DNA from: Saprospiraceae bacterium
GTDB lineage: Bacteria; Bacteroidota; Bacteroidia; Chitinophagales; Saprospiraceae
Length of the DNA stretch: 64,000 nt
NCBI GenBank assembly: GCA_020629715.1
Contig: JAHDCU010000009.1
Coordinates: forward strand, 62,001 to 126,000
Reading direction: 5' to 3'
Below, piece after piece: positions 10,101-18,107 of the stretch; within the stretch, counting starts at the first letter, position 1; each line of letters begins with the position of its first letter. The notes beneath the pieces are model-generated. The model saw only the letters and a list, made by a program, of their open reading frames with translations. It did no database searches and was not told the origin of the DNA. The position numbers and the translations under genes were made by a program.

Positions 10101-10466
10101 ATGAGAAAAACGCTTTGCTGTTTGCTTTACTACTGCAAAAGCCTCTGGTAATAACTCCTTAAGAATGTCTTCAAGATGTTTGTCTCGTTCTTTGACAAGC
10201 TTATCTACTTCATCAAAGAGTTCCTCCTTTCTAAATAGATTTTCTTCTTCCGCAGCTTCTTTTTTAGCGGCAGCAATATCATCATCTACTCCTTTAAGGT
10301 GATCGGCAATTCTAGCTCTAAATTCGGTAGTCTTATGACGTAACTCATCATGCGAAAGACTATCATACGACTCGTAATATTCATTGATTTGGTCTACGAT
10401 GGGAGAGTATAACTTTACATCTCTATCGTACTTGGTACCAAACATTTTCTTTATAAATCCAAACAT
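7164..10466 (-). CDS. secA: Preprotein translocase ATPase SecA
   Basis: Motor ATPase that pushes unfolded proteins through SecYEG. I chose the ATG at 10466 because FGFIKKMFGTKYDRDVK is the usual SecA start; an upstream ATG at 10499 would add 11 untypical residues. The resulting 1100 residues match the long SecA of Bacteroidota. Visible parts are Walker A (MQTGEGKTLVATLPAYL), the DEAD-like DEVDSVLVDDARTPL, the AGRGTDIKL and RQLRGRAGRQGDPG helicase motifs, and the C-terminal zinc/SecB-binding motif CPCGSGKKYKHCH. An inserted segment in the NBD2 region is typical of the phylum. It is not tightly coupled to its neighbours. Confidence 0.97.
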   Translation of the reverse strand: MFGFIKKMFGTKYDRDVKLYSPIVDQINEYYESYDSLSHDELRHKTTEFRARIADHLKGVDDDIAAAKKEAAEEENLFRKEELFDEVDKLVKERDKHLEDILKELLPEAFAVVKQTAKRFSHNESITVTATDHDRSLAAKNSDFMYIEGDQAIWKNSWVAAGGDITWNMIHYDVQLIGGQVLHDGKIAEMQTGEGKTLVATLPAYLNGLTGEGVHVVTVNNYLAKRDCEWVGPIFKFLFLTIDCIDNYKPHSPGREAAYNCDITYGTTSEFGFDYLRDNMVRSLDEKVQRKYHYAMVDEVDSVLVDDARTPLIISGPVPEGSEEQEYNVLKPKVEKVIVAQKKLATEYLAQAKKLFKEGNTGYDEGDTGMALLRAYRAMPKYRPLIKFLSEEGVRVILQKAENFYMQEQNKNMHIVDEPLFFTIDEKNRQVELKESGAEYLSKGENDANFFVMPDITAELQEIEERETAQDIKLTDERNQLIQDYSIKSRRLHSVSQLLKAYTLFEKDEEYVVMDNQVKIVDEQTGRMMDGRRYSDGLHQAIEAKENVKVGNLTQTYATVTLQNYFRMYHKLSGMTGTAETEAGEFWEIYKLDVVVIPTNRPIARDDRDDFVYKTEREKFNAVIDEIQNLTQQGRPVLVGTTSVDISEKLSRMLKLRKINHDILNAKQHQREAEIVTAAGKAGAVTIATNMAGRGTDIKLTQAVKDAGGLAIIATERHDSRRVDRQLRGRAGRQGDPGSSQFYVSLEDKLMRMSQSERIAKLMDRMGHQEGDVIQHSMVSKSIERNQKKVEENNFGARKRLLEYDDVMNIQREAIYRKRDNALSGERLSVDLNNMFVGLTEAILSDHKASGDYDAFRNESIRVLGVDPSIDAAAFKNASLEQLVDDYQSQVLDLYKEKSDRITEVLLPVIKRVYDNEGHRYKRIAVPFTDGRSTKLPIAADLKEAVESGGKSVMKDIEKAVTLALIDENWKEHLRSMDELKDSSQAASFEQKDPLVVYKMEAFDLFEQYIYRVNYDVCSYLMKGKLLIGNPEDVREAREQKTDFSKSRAGRMEAARQAAAASAGRQSSKPETFKREEKKVGRNEACPCGSGKKYKHCHGK

Positions 10467-10664
10467 ATCTATCTTACTTCTATCTCCAAGAAAGCGCAAA
10501 GATCAAGTATTTCGATAAGACTCAATCTATGCTTTCGAAAATTTAATTTATTTCTAACCCTTTATCTGCTAATTATGTACCATTCTACTTCGGCGACATA
10601 TTGGCATAGAAGTAATCAGAGTAATAGACATAATGTCTAATACAAAGATGATAAGCAAAGCCGC

Positions 10665-10695
10665 TTTCACATTTTTCACATAATTTATACTTTTG
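10665..10695 (+). promoter_or_regulatory. Bacteroidota-type promoter of yebC
   Basis: A perfect -7 box TACTTTTG (TAnnTTTG) at 10688-10695 is preceded by TTTC at 10665-10668, 19 bases away, close to the TTTG -33 element. The start codon is 21 bases downstream. The rest of the 250-base secA-yebC spacer shows nothing recognisable. Confidence 0.5.
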
Positions 10696-10716
10696 TAGCT
10701 CAGACAATTATCCACT

Positions 10717-11424
10717 ATGGGACGTGCATTTGAATTTAGGAAAGAGAGAAAGATGAAACGTTGGTCAAAAATGGCCAAAGTATTCAGTAGACTAGGTAAA
10801 GACATTGTAATCGCCATCAAAGAAGGTGGTGCTGATCCCGAAACGAACTCTAAGCTCCGTGCAGTTATCCAAAACTGCCGTGCCGCCAATATGCCCAAGG
10901 ATAATGTAGAGCGAGCCATCAAAAAGGCAACAGATAAAGATACCGCAGACTATAAAGAAGTAACTTTTGAAGGATATGCACCTCATGGTATCGCCGTGCT
11001 AGTCGAAACAGCCACAGACAACAATCAACGTACAGTTGCCAACGTAAGAAGCTATTTCAATAAAACGAATGGTAACTTAGCAACCTCGGGTTCAGTGTCT
11101 TTTATGTTCGATCATAAGTGCCATTTCAAAATTGCCAAAGAGGGCATTGATCTCGAAGAGTTCGAGCTAGAATATATAGATCATGGTCTCGAAGAAATCT
11201 TTGAAGACGAAGATGGTATCATGATCTATGGTGCCTTCGCCGACTACGGAAACCTGCAATCTGCTATAGAAGGAAACGGCATCGAAATCATCAGTTCTGG
11301 ATTTGAACACATCCCTCAAAACACTAAAAAGCTAGACGAAGAACAAACTAAAGATGTAGAGAAACTTCTAGAAAAACTGGAAGAGGATGATGATGTGCAG
11401 GAGGTTTATCATAATATGGTGTAA
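10717..11424 (+). CDS. yebC: YebC/PmpR family (TACO1) protein
   Basis: The 235-residue protein belongs to the YebC/PmpR/TACO1 family, described as transcriptional regulators and, more recently, as ribosome-associated factors easing translation of difficult stretches. The N-terminal helical domain holds WSKMAKVFSRLGKDIVIAIK and NMPKDNVERAIKKA; the mixed domains follow with YEGYAPHG-like FEGYAPHGIAVLVE and SGSVSFMFDHK. Length and domain order are normal. It is transcribed divergently from secA and followed at 30 bases by an AraC-type regulator. The biochemical role in this organism is not shown by the sequence. Confidence 0.93.
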   Translation: MGRAFEFRKERKMKRWSKMAKVFSRLGKDIVIAIKEGGADPETNSKLRAVIQNCRAANMPKDNVERAIKKATDKDTADYKEVTFEGYAPHGIAVLVETATDNNQRTVANVRSYFNKTNGNLATSGSVSFMFDHKCHFKIAKEGIDLEEFELEYIDHGLEEIFEDEDGIMIYGAFADYGNLQSAIEGNGIEIISSGFEHIPQNTKKLDEEQTKDVEKLLEKLEEDDDVQEVYHNMV

Positions 11425-11454
11425 ATCAATTTAATATCTTCTGTGGACATACTT

Positions 11455-12297
11455 ATGCTTCCTGACATTCTAAATGTCGATCAGGACAGTGATATTCAGC
11501 TTTATTACTATCAAACCTTCAGTTCTCTAAACAAGGGCAAAATTCAATTAAATAAGAATACGTTTAGTTTTCTTAGAGAAGGAACAAAAGAAATCATTGG
11601 TGATGATAATCACTCTAAGAAGATCTTCAATGATCAATTTCTGATTATTAAATCAGGTAATTGCCTGATGACCGAACATATTTCGGAATCCAATAAAACA
11701 TATAAAAGTACCTTGCTTTTCTTTTCGGATGAAAAGCTACTTCGATTCATTGAAGAACGTATCCCAAATCTTATTGCTAAACCAAAACCCAAGTCTCATC
11801 TGATTATTGATTATGATGATTTTATAGAACTATTCGTCCAGAGTTTAAATCAAATTAGGCAGTTCGAACCTGATAAGCAAAAACGCCTTTTAGAGATCAA
11901 GTTTGAAGAAATTATGACTTACCTCTACCAAAGGGAAGGTATGGGTTTTATCAATCAACTCATGCAAAACAAGGACTCGAAACAAGTACGTCTAGAGACT
12001 GTAGTAGATCAATACAAGTATCATAAGCTTTCTATCTCTGAAATTGCCTTCCTGTCCCGTATGAGCCTGAGCACATTCAAAAGAGAGTTTGCTAAACTTT
12101 ACCATCAAACTCCTATGAAGTGGTTTCATAACAAACGTCTTGAGCATGCTGCATTTCTATTGGAGTACGAAGGAAAAAGAGCTGTAGATATTTTCGAAGA
12201 AGTAGGATATGAAACACTTTCTAGCTTTGTACAGGCCTTCAAAAAGAAATATGATCTTACTCCTAAGCAATACTCGCTTCAGCAATTGAACGTTTAG
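11455..12297 (+). CDS. AraC family transcriptional regulator
   Basis: About 280 residues. The C-terminal 100 residues carry two helix-turn-helix motifs of the AraC/XylS type: ISEIAFLSRMSLSTFKREF with KLYHQTPMKWF, then AVDIFEEVGYETLSSFVQAF with KKKYDLTPKQY. The N-terminal part resembles a cupin-like sensing domain but no ligand can be named. I prefer the ATG at 11455; a GTG at 11443 is in frame four codons earlier. A secreted PEBP protein follows 74 bases downstream and may be a target, which is inference from adjacency only. Confidence 0.85.
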   Translation: MLPDILNVDQDSDIQLYYYQTFSSLNKGKIQLNKNTFSFLREGTKEIIGDDNHSKKIFNDQFLIIKSGNCLMTEHISESNKTYKSTLLFFSDEKLLRFIEERIPNLIAKPKPKSHLIIDYDDFIELFVQSLNQIRQFEPDKQKRLLEIKFEEIMTYLYQREGMGFINQLMQNKDSKQVRLETVVDQYKYHKLSISEIAFLSRMSLSTFKREFAKLYHQTPMKWFHNKRLEHAAFLLEYEGKRAVDIFEEVGYETLSSFVQAFKKKYDLTPKQYSLQQLNV

Positions 12298-12371
12298 CAA
12301 CACTTTTTGATTTTTTCCACGATTACTCAGCCCTTTTCCTACTAGATATTTGTGTTTCACTTTTAAAATAA

Positions 12372-12929
12372 ATGATTATGCAAAAGACTATTCTATTAGG
12401 TCTCCTATTGATGCTGAGTTCTATATCCTTAACGATAGCTCAAGGTACATTCACTTTAAGCAGTTCTACAATTGGTGGGCAAGCAACTGTTCAGGAAGAA
12501 TTTAACGGTTTTGGATGTACCGGTAAAAATCAATCCCCCCAATTATCATGGAATAATGCACCAGAAGGAACGAAAAGTTTTGCGATCACCATGTACGACC
12601 CAGACGCTCCAACTGGAAGCGGATGGTGGCACTGGATCGTGTTTGATATACCTAATGATGTAAACGAAATTATCAAAAATGCTGGAGCTCTGGAAGCTAT
12701 GCTTACACCAGAGGGTGCCATACAAAGTATTACCAACTATGGTACCTATGGTTACGGAGGCCCATGTCCACCTGAAGGTCATGGAATACATCAGTATATC
12801 ATCACTGTACATGCACTTAAAGTTGAAAGCTTAGGTTTAGATAAAGACACTAATCCTGCGGTTGTGGGTTATTATTTATGGAATAATACGATCGAAAAAG
12901 CAAGTATTATAACATACTACGAACGTTAG
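12372..12929 (+). CDS. Secreted PEBP (YbhB/YbcL) family protein
   Basis: The 185-residue protein has a signal peptide (about 1-24, LLLMLSSISLTIAQG) and a phosphatidylethanolamine-binding-protein fold. Characteristic motifs are SPQLSWNNAPEGTKSFAI, the DPDAP ligand loop, GWWHWIVFDIP and GPCPPEGHGIHQY near residue 135. The bacterial YbhB/YbcL branch has no well-defined role; eukaryotic relatives bind anionic groups and inhibit kinases. It is followed by a strong terminator and may be controlled by the AraC gene upstream. Confidence 0.9.
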   Translation: MIMQKTILLGLLLMLSSISLTIAQGTFTLSSSTIGGQATVQEEFNGFGCTGKNQSPQLSWNNAPEGTKSFAITMYDPDAPTGSGWWHWIVFDIPNDVNEIIKNAGALEAMLTPEGAIQSITNYGTYGYGGPCPPEGHGIHQYIITVHALKVESLGLDKDTNPAVVGYYLWNNTIEKASIITYYER

Positions 12930-12952
12930 ATTCATTCGATAAAACACTTAGT

Positions 12953-12992
12953 AAAAGTGCGAGTTAACTTAATGCAGTTAACTCGCACTTTT
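12953..12992 (+). terminator. Strong rho-independent terminator
   Basis: A 17-bp perfect stem (AAAAGTGCGAGTTAACT and its complement) with a 6-base loop TAATGC ends in a run of T. It lies 23 bases after the PEBP stop codon. The A-run at the left arm means that it could also act for transcripts arriving from the right. Confidence 0.93.
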
Positions 12993-13085
12993 TTTATCAA
13001 TTATTATCACATAGGGATTTAAGGCAGCCAGAAGGAACTGTTCTACTCATCAGATTCTCTTTTTTTAAAGAATACTCATGTGATA

Positions 13086-13421
13086 TCACCAAAAAAGTGA
13101 ATTTCTTGGGGTTGTATCACTTAAACCCCAGTTTTCACTAAGTAGTACAACTAGAGAATCATTAGTAATACACCGAAATTCGTCGATAACAATAGACGTA
13201 TCTAATGTTACAAGTCCAGATCCTCCACTTAAGAATAAACTGTTGTAATTCAACATGATCTATTTGTGATTTCCTATTCTTATCTGACTTACATACTTTT
13301 TATTATTTGGAGAGTATATATAATTATCGTCCCTGTATGTATATCTACTTTCCAAAAAGCTGAAAGTAAAAATTATGATCAAAACCAAAATTACACATGT
13401 CGTGATTCTATTCCTTTTCAT
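13086..13421 (-). pseudogene. Small membrane-anchored protein gene split by an in-frame TAG
   Basis: Hand translation from the ATG at 13421 gives 53 residues, a TAG at 13262-13260, then 57 further residues in the same frame to a TGA at 13088-13086. The first half has Lys/Arg, one hydrophobic segment (CVILVLIIIFTFSF) and a Tyr-rich YSPNNKKYVSQIRIG. The second half (FLSGGSGLVTLDTSIV, ITNDSLVVLLSENWGL) looks like a continuous beta-rich domain. Because the frame is intact on both sides of one stop, I read it as a gene recently broken by a nonsense mutation. Two separate genes (ATG at 13256) or read-through are alternatives. I do not recognise the family. Confidence 0.45.
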
Positions 13422-13511
13422 TTAATGATTTAACTGCGATTTGAAGCATACTAATGATTAGGAATTAATCTTATTTTTACGGTATACAGGGTTTTAAATA
13501 AATGTGTTATC

Positions 13512-13688
13512 ATGATCAGGATCGTATTTCTTATAGGTTTAATTACCATAGCTTATTTTATAAGTCGCTTAATCGTGTCTGTAATATACTCTACAAAGTG
13601 CACCTACTGTGACGGTCAAGGATACTGGAAAGGAATTAGAGGTGATCAAAATTTTTGTAAACAGTGTAATGGTACTGGTAAAAGCTAA
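13512..13688 (+). CDS. Tiny membrane-anchored DnaJ-type zinc-ribbon protein
   Basis: A 58-residue ORF starting ATG at 13512. Residues 3-26 form one hydrophobic segment (VFLIGLITIAYFISRLIVSV). Two CxxCxGxG repeats follow, CTYCDGQG at 30-37 and CKQCNGTG at 49-56, as in the cysteine-rich zinc-binding region of DnaJ. With only two of the four DnaJ repeats it would bind one zinc. The regular motif spacing makes chance unlikely. It lies alone between the broken gene and the S24 repressor. A redox, chaperone or metal-related role at the membrane is possible but not shown. Confidence 0.65.
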   Translation: MIRIVFLIGLITIAYFISRLIVSVIYSTKCTYCDGQGYWKGIRGDQNFCKQCNGTGKS

Positions 13689-13766
13689 TAGAAATCATCT
13701 AATTAGATCAATAGACTTGACACTAGCTCTTAGATATAAAACCTTAAACTTCTTTTAATATAGAAA

Positions 13767-14516
13767 TCAAATCTTTCCTTCCATTTTTGCTAATTTATTC
13801 TGAATATCCTCCAACATGGTCTCTACTCTACTATCCGCTGTTTGCTTAGCATCATCAAATGAGATATGTGCATGATGTTTCCAAACTTCTTGTACTTGGC
13901 TATATGTCATTTCAAATGGTAGGTAAGATGTATTATCGGAGTGCAACTGAAGCCTTTTTGCTTCAGTATTATTTTTTAATCTTTTATATACAACGCCCTC
14001 TTCATGACCGATGACCACATAGGTCTGATCGTCTTTTATGTTTGTAAAATCCTCAATATAACTACAAATCACAATAGATCCTGGTTGCATGGGTAGCATC
14101 GACCGACCTTGTATTTCGAATGCTCTGTAAGTACCTTCTGGTATATTGGGGACATAGATCTTAGGAAGGTCTTTGATGTATTCCGGGTTTGAAAAACTCT
14201 CCACGTATCCAGCCTCTGCTTTTGTTTCCACGAGATCAATATGATTTCTATTATTTGAATCTACCGAGATCGCCAGAACGCGAAGCTTATCATCAGATAC
14301 CACCTCCAATTGTTCATGACTAATGTTAGTACTTACTAATTGATCTACAGTATAACCAAATATAGAAGACAGCTGAAGGAGCATGGAAATATTGGGTTCA
14401 TTACGTCCACGTTCATAATCTCCCAAAGTAGTGCGGGCAATGCCTAGCTTTTCTGCCAACTCTTGCTGCGACCAAGATTTTTTATTTCTAAGATACTTTA
14501 TGTTTTCAGCTACCAT
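13767..14516 (-). CDS. XRE-family repressor with S24 (LexA-like) peptidase domain
   Basis: The 249-residue protein has an XRE helix-turn-helix at about 5-62 (SWSQQELAEKLGIARTTLGD) and a C-terminal S24 peptidase domain. Catalytic Ser139 lies in EIQGRSMLPM and Lys178 in VVYKRL. An Ala102-Gly103 pair in KAEAGYVESF lies 36 residues before the Ser, as expected for the self-cleavage site of LexA/CI-type proteins. It may therefore be inactivated by RecA filaments, although that is inference. A C-terminal coiled segment (about 225-249) is predicted from charge pattern. It is transcribed divergently from thrA. Confidence 0.88.
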   Translation of the reverse strand: MVAENIKYLRNKKSWSQQELAEKLGIARTTLGDYERGRNEPNISMLLQLSSIFGYTVDQLVSTNISHEQLEVVSDDKLRVLAISVDSNNRNHIDLVETKAEAGYVESFSNPEYIKDLPKIYVPNIPEGTYRAFEIQGRSMLPMQPGSIVICSYIEDFTNIKDDQTYVVIGHEEGVVYKRLKNNTEAKRLQLHSDNTSYLPFEMTYSQVQEVWKHHAHISFDDAKQTADSRVETMLEDIQNKLAKMEGKI

Positions 14517-14550
14517 TTATATAGGTTTTGAAACGGTTGTTTATAAAACT

Positions 14551-14579
14551 ACGACACAAAATAGTCGTTATTTGCGACT
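14551..14579. promoter_or_regulatory. Overlapping GTCGT/ACGAC inverted repeats, putative S24 repressor operator
   Basis: ACGAC (14551-14555) faces GTCGT (14564-14568), and the overlapping AGTCG (14563-14567) faces CGACT (14575-14579). The three half-sites lie 35-63 bases upstream of the S24 repressor start codon, the usual place for an autoregulatory operator. Confidence 0.4.
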
Positions 14580-14662
14580 TATTTGTTTCTTACTCAAAGT
14601 TTTGATTGCGCTTGGCATGTTTATAGCTAGTTAAAGAGTCCAACGGATTGGTCTAAAAAGAC

Positions 14663-14670
14663 TATTTTTG
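14663..14670 (+). promoter_or_regulatory. Possible -7 box of the thrABC promoter
   Basis: TATTTTTG matches the TAnnTTTG -7 element and lies 30 bases before the thrA ATG. No TTTG is found 19-20 bases upstream, so the assignment is tentative. I see no leader peptide or attenuator. Confidence 0.3.
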
Positions 14671-14700
14671 GCGGCTTTATAATTCACTTGAACACAGCAG

Positions 14701-17175
14701 ATGAAAGTATTGAAATTTGGCGGAAGCTCAGTAGCATCAGCAGGACGTATAGAAGGTGTAATCAAAATTCTAGAATCTTATAAAAAGAGAGGCGATCGGT
14801 TTGCAGTGGTCTGCTCTGCACTAGGAGGTATTACTGATGTGCTGATTGCCATGAGTACGAAGGCTGCTAGTGCTGATGAAAGCTATTTGACAGACCTAGA
14901 AGATTTTAAACTACGGCACCTCACTGCAGCAAAAGCTCTTATTTCCGATGATAAAATCTCAGAAGTAGAGCAAGCGCTTGAAAAACATAATCAAACGCTA
15001 AGAAATCTATTGCAGGGAATATTTCTGGTCCGTGAGGCGTCAAAAAGAACGATGGACTACGTGCTCAGTTTTGGAGAACGTACAAGTAACTATATCATTG
15101 CTAAAGCAATGCAAGATCGCGGTATCCATGCAGAATATCTGGATGCTCGTACTGTGATCAAAACCAATACTGATTTTGGCGCTGCCACGGTAGATAAAAA
15201 GACGAGTTATAAACTCATCAAAGAATGTATCGAATCAAGTGATGCTATTCATATTACCACAGGATTTATAGCCAGCGACCGTAGTGGATTGACTACTACA
15301 CTTGGTCGAGGTGGATCAGATTATACGGCAGCATTACTTGCTGGTGCTTTAGATGCAGAAGTGCTTGAGATCTGGACTGATGTTGATGGAGTATTGACCA
15401 CAGATCCGCGTAAAGTTGAAGATGCTTTTACCATCAAACAACTCAGCTATAGTGAGGCTATGGAAATGTCTCATTTCGGTGCAAAAGTGATCTACCCCCC
15501 AACCATACAACCGGCCTTAGAAAAGGAAATTCCGATTTATATCAAGAATACTTTCAATCCTGACTTTATAGGTACTAAAATCGATAAACAGATCGATCCT
15601 GTAAAGAATGATCGTAAGATAAAAGGAGTAAGCGCTATCAAGGATATTAGCCTTATTACTCTGGAGGGTACAGGTATGATTGGTATCCCAGGAATCGCCG
15701 CAAGACTATTCAATGCATTAGCCGCTCATAAGATCAATATCATATTGATTACTCAAGCAAGCTCAGAGCACAGTATCTGTTTTGCCGTAAATAAAGTGCA
15801 AGCCTCTAAGGCCTTAGAGGTACTTGATACCGAATTTGAAAAGGAAATCGAAGCCAATAAAATTAATGCTCCAAAACGAGAAGATGAATTAGCTATACTA
15901 GCTGTGATCGGAGAGAATATGCGTAATATTCCCGGTATTGCAGGACATTTATTTAGCTGTCTAGGTCAGTCAGGAGTCAATGTAAGAGCCATTGCTCAAG
16001 GCTCTTCTGAGCTCAATATTTCCTTTATGGTGAGTGAGCAAGATGTGACCTCTTCTCTCAAATTGGTACATAATACCTTTTTTGCTACCTCTGAAGATAA
16101 GCCTAGTGCATCGCTGTATCTAATGGGTGTCGGACTGATCGGTAAAGAATTATTAGCGCAACTGGCAAAACAAAAAGCCTACCTAGAAGATAAGCTTGGT
16201 TTAGTCATCAAACTAAGAGGATTAGCTAACTCTAAAAAGAAGCTTTTTGCTAAAGAAGGTATAGCTATAGATACTGCGGTAGAGCAATTGTTAGCAAAAG
16301 GAGAGGCATCCAATATATCTTCCTTTATCGAAGATATGATTGATGATACTCCTGGACCATCCATATTTATAGATTGTACCGCAAATAAAGAAATATCAAA
16401 AGAGTATCACCGCATATTAGCTAAAGGTATACATATCACTACGCCGAATAAGGTAGCTGCATCTTCAGATCAACAATACTATAATCAGCTTATAACTTTA
16501 GCAAAGGATAAGGGTGTAGATTATCGGTATGAAACCAATGTAGGAGCTGGCCTTCCCGTTATTTCTGTGCTAGAAGACCTTAAAGATACGGGCGATCAAA
16601 TACTAAAAATAGAAGCTGTACTCTCCGGAACACTCAGCTATATATTCAATACATTCACCGCGGCTAAATCATTTGCTAAAGTTGTACAACAGGCAAAAGA
16701 ACAGGGCTATACGGAACCCGATCCTAGAGAGGATTTGTCTGGTACTGATGTAGCACGTAAAGCTGTGATTCTTGCAAGACTTGCTGGTACAGATTGTGAA
16801 TTAGATGATGTGAATATCACAGCACTAATGTCTGATGCAGCATCAGATGCAGAAGATGTTGATTCCTTCTTCCAAGTTTTACAATCTGAAGATCAAAACT
16901 ATGGTGAACTGATACAAGAAGCTGAGGCTAAGGACGAAAAGCTACGTTTCATCGCGACTATAGAAAATGGTAAGCTCAGCGCTGGTCTGCAAAGTGTTGG
17001 AGCGGATAATCCTTTTTATGGTTTGCAAGGGAGTGATAACATGATTGTATTTACCACTGAGCGATACCATGATCGTCCATTGGTGATCAAAGGTCCTGGT
17101 GCTGGTGCTGCGGTTACAGCGGCAGGGGTATTTGCTGATATTATTCAAATTGCTAAAAGCTATCGTCATGTCTAA
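14701..17175 (+). CDS. thrA: Bifunctional aspartokinase / homoserine dehydrogenase
   Basis: Catalyses the first and third steps of threonine (and methionine) synthesis from aspartate. The 824-residue protein starts with the aspartokinase signature MKVLKFGGSSVA and has FGERTSNYI and TTLGRGGSDYTAALLAG. Two ACT regulatory domains lie at about 315-460 (MIGIPGIAARLFNALAAHKI and NIPGIAGHLFSCLGQSGVNV). The homoserine dehydrogenase part begins near 465 with the nucleotide-binding LYLMGVGLIGKEL and contains TPNKVAASS and the GTLSYIFNTF catalytic region. The ACT domains imply feedback inhibition. Its stop overlaps the thrB start by 8 bases, which indicates translational coupling. Confidence 0.97.
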   Translation: MKVLKFGGSSVASAGRIEGVIKILESYKKRGDRFAVVCSALGGITDVLIAMSTKAASADESYLTDLEDFKLRHLTAAKALISDDKISEVEQALEKHNQTLRNLLQGIFLVREASKRTMDYVLSFGERTSNYIIAKAMQDRGIHAEYLDARTVIKTNTDFGAATVDKKTSYKLIKECIESSDAIHITTGFIASDRSGLTTTLGRGGSDYTAALLAGALDAEVLEIWTDVDGVLTTDPRKVEDAFTIKQLSYSEAMEMSHFGAKVIYPPTIQPALEKEIPIYIKNTFNPDFIGTKIDKQIDPVKNDRKIKGVSAIKDISLITLEGTGMIGIPGIAARLFNALAAHKINIILITQASSEHSICFAVNKVQASKALEVLDTEFEKEIEANKINAPKREDELAILAVIGENMRNIPGIAGHLFSCLGQSGVNVRAIAQGSSELNISFMVSEQDVTSSLKLVHNTFFATSEDKPSASLYLMGVGLIGKELLAQLAKQKAYLEDKLGLVIKLRGLANSKKKLFAKEGIAIDTAVEQLLAKGEASNISSFIEDMIDDTPGPSIFIDCTANKEISKEYHRILAKGIHITTPNKVAASSDQQYYNQLITLAKDKGVDYRYETNVGAGLPVISVLEDLKDTGDQILKIEAVLSGTLSYIFNTFTAAKSFAKVVQQAKEQGYTEPDPREDLSGTDVARKAVILARLAGTDCELDDVNITALMSDAASDAEDVDSFFQVLQSEDQNYGELIQEAEAKDEKLRFIATIENGKLSAGLQSVGADNPFYGLQGSDNMIVFTTERYHDRPLVIKGPGAGAAVTAAGVFADIIQIAKSYRHV

Positions 17176-18103
17176 AACTGGATTGAAAGTATTTGCCCCT
17201 GCAACAGTTGCCAACGTCGCGGTTGGTTATGATATACTGGGCTTCGCTATAGATGAGCCAGGTGATGAAATCATTATAAAGCACGGAAAAGAGCCTGGTA
17301 TCAAAATCACAAAAATCACCGGTGCTAAACAAAAACTTCCGTACGAAGTAGCATCTAATTGTGCAGGATATGCTGCTCAAAAAGTACTAGATCACCTTGG
17401 TGAATCAGATAGACCTTTTGAAATAGAACTATATAAAAAAATGGGCCTCGGAACGGGTATGGGTTCTAGTGCAGCGAGTGCCGTAGCAGGAGCAATGGCA
17501 GTCAACGAAATGCTTGGGCGCCCATTGACCAAAAGACAGCTTTTACCTTTCGCGGTTGCAGGTGAAGAGATTGCAGATGGTGCTTATCACGCTGATAATG
17601 TTGCTCCTTCACTACTTGGTGGCGTAACGCTTATCAGAGATAATGCAACGCTTGATGTGCATAAGATACATGTACCAAAAGGGATCTATATTACCATGAT
17701 TCATCCTCAAATTGAGATTCTGACCAAAGACTCTCGTGCTGTGCTAAGTGATAAAGTAGGTTTAGAACAGACGATAGCACAGACAGGAAATATTGCTGGT
17801 TTTGTCCTGGGAATGTTCAATTCTAACTTTGATCTCATCAAGCGATCCTTGACTGACCATATTATCGAACCGCAACGTGCTCAGCTTATCCCTCAATTTT
17901 ATAAAATGAAAGAAGAAGCGCTTACTGCAGGTGCATTAGGTTTTAGTATTAGCGGAGCGGGTCCAAGTATGTTTGCATTTTGTAGCGATAGCCTTGCAGC
18001 GGAGAATATTATGAACGCTGCCTACAAGGTCTATAACGAAGCTAAAATTGAGTGCTCTAGTTTTGTAACTAGAATTAATGAACAAGGTGCTTTAAGATTA
18101 TAA
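17168..18103 (+). CDS. thrB: Homoserine kinase
   Basis: Phosphorylates homoserine in the threonine branch. I chose the ATG at 17168 (SKTGLKVFAPATVANVAVGYD) instead of an upstream TTG in the thrA frame; this gives 311 residues, normal for GHMP kinases. The phosphate-binding loop is MGLGTGMGSSAASAVAG near residue 100, and the C-terminal GHMP motif is SISGAGPSMFAF near 265. It overlaps thrA by 8 bases and is followed 4 bases later by thrC. Confidence 0.97.
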   Translation: MSKTGLKVFAPATVANVAVGYDILGFAIDEPGDEIIIKHGKEPGIKITKITGAKQKLPYEVASNCAGYAAQKVLDHLGESDRPFEIELYKKMGLGTGMGSSAASAVAGAMAVNEMLGRPLTKRQLLPFAVAGEEIADGAYHADNVAPSLLGGVTLIRDNATLDVHKIHVPKGIYITMIHPQIEILTKDSRAVLSDKVGLEQTIAQTGNIAGFVLGMFNSNFDLIKRSLTDHIIEPQRAQLIPQFYKMKEEALTAGALGFSISGAGPSMFAFCSDSLAAENIMNAAYKVYNEAKIECSSFVTRINEQGALRL

Positions 18104-18107
18104 TACT

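Noticed and set aside
10704-10712. TTATCCACT as a DnaA box before yebC
   Set aside because: A single one-mismatch box without a cluster or AT-rich element.
10569-10922. Minus-strand ORF of 117 residues overlapping yebC
   Set aside because: It lies antisense to the well-supported YebC start and has no protein family look.
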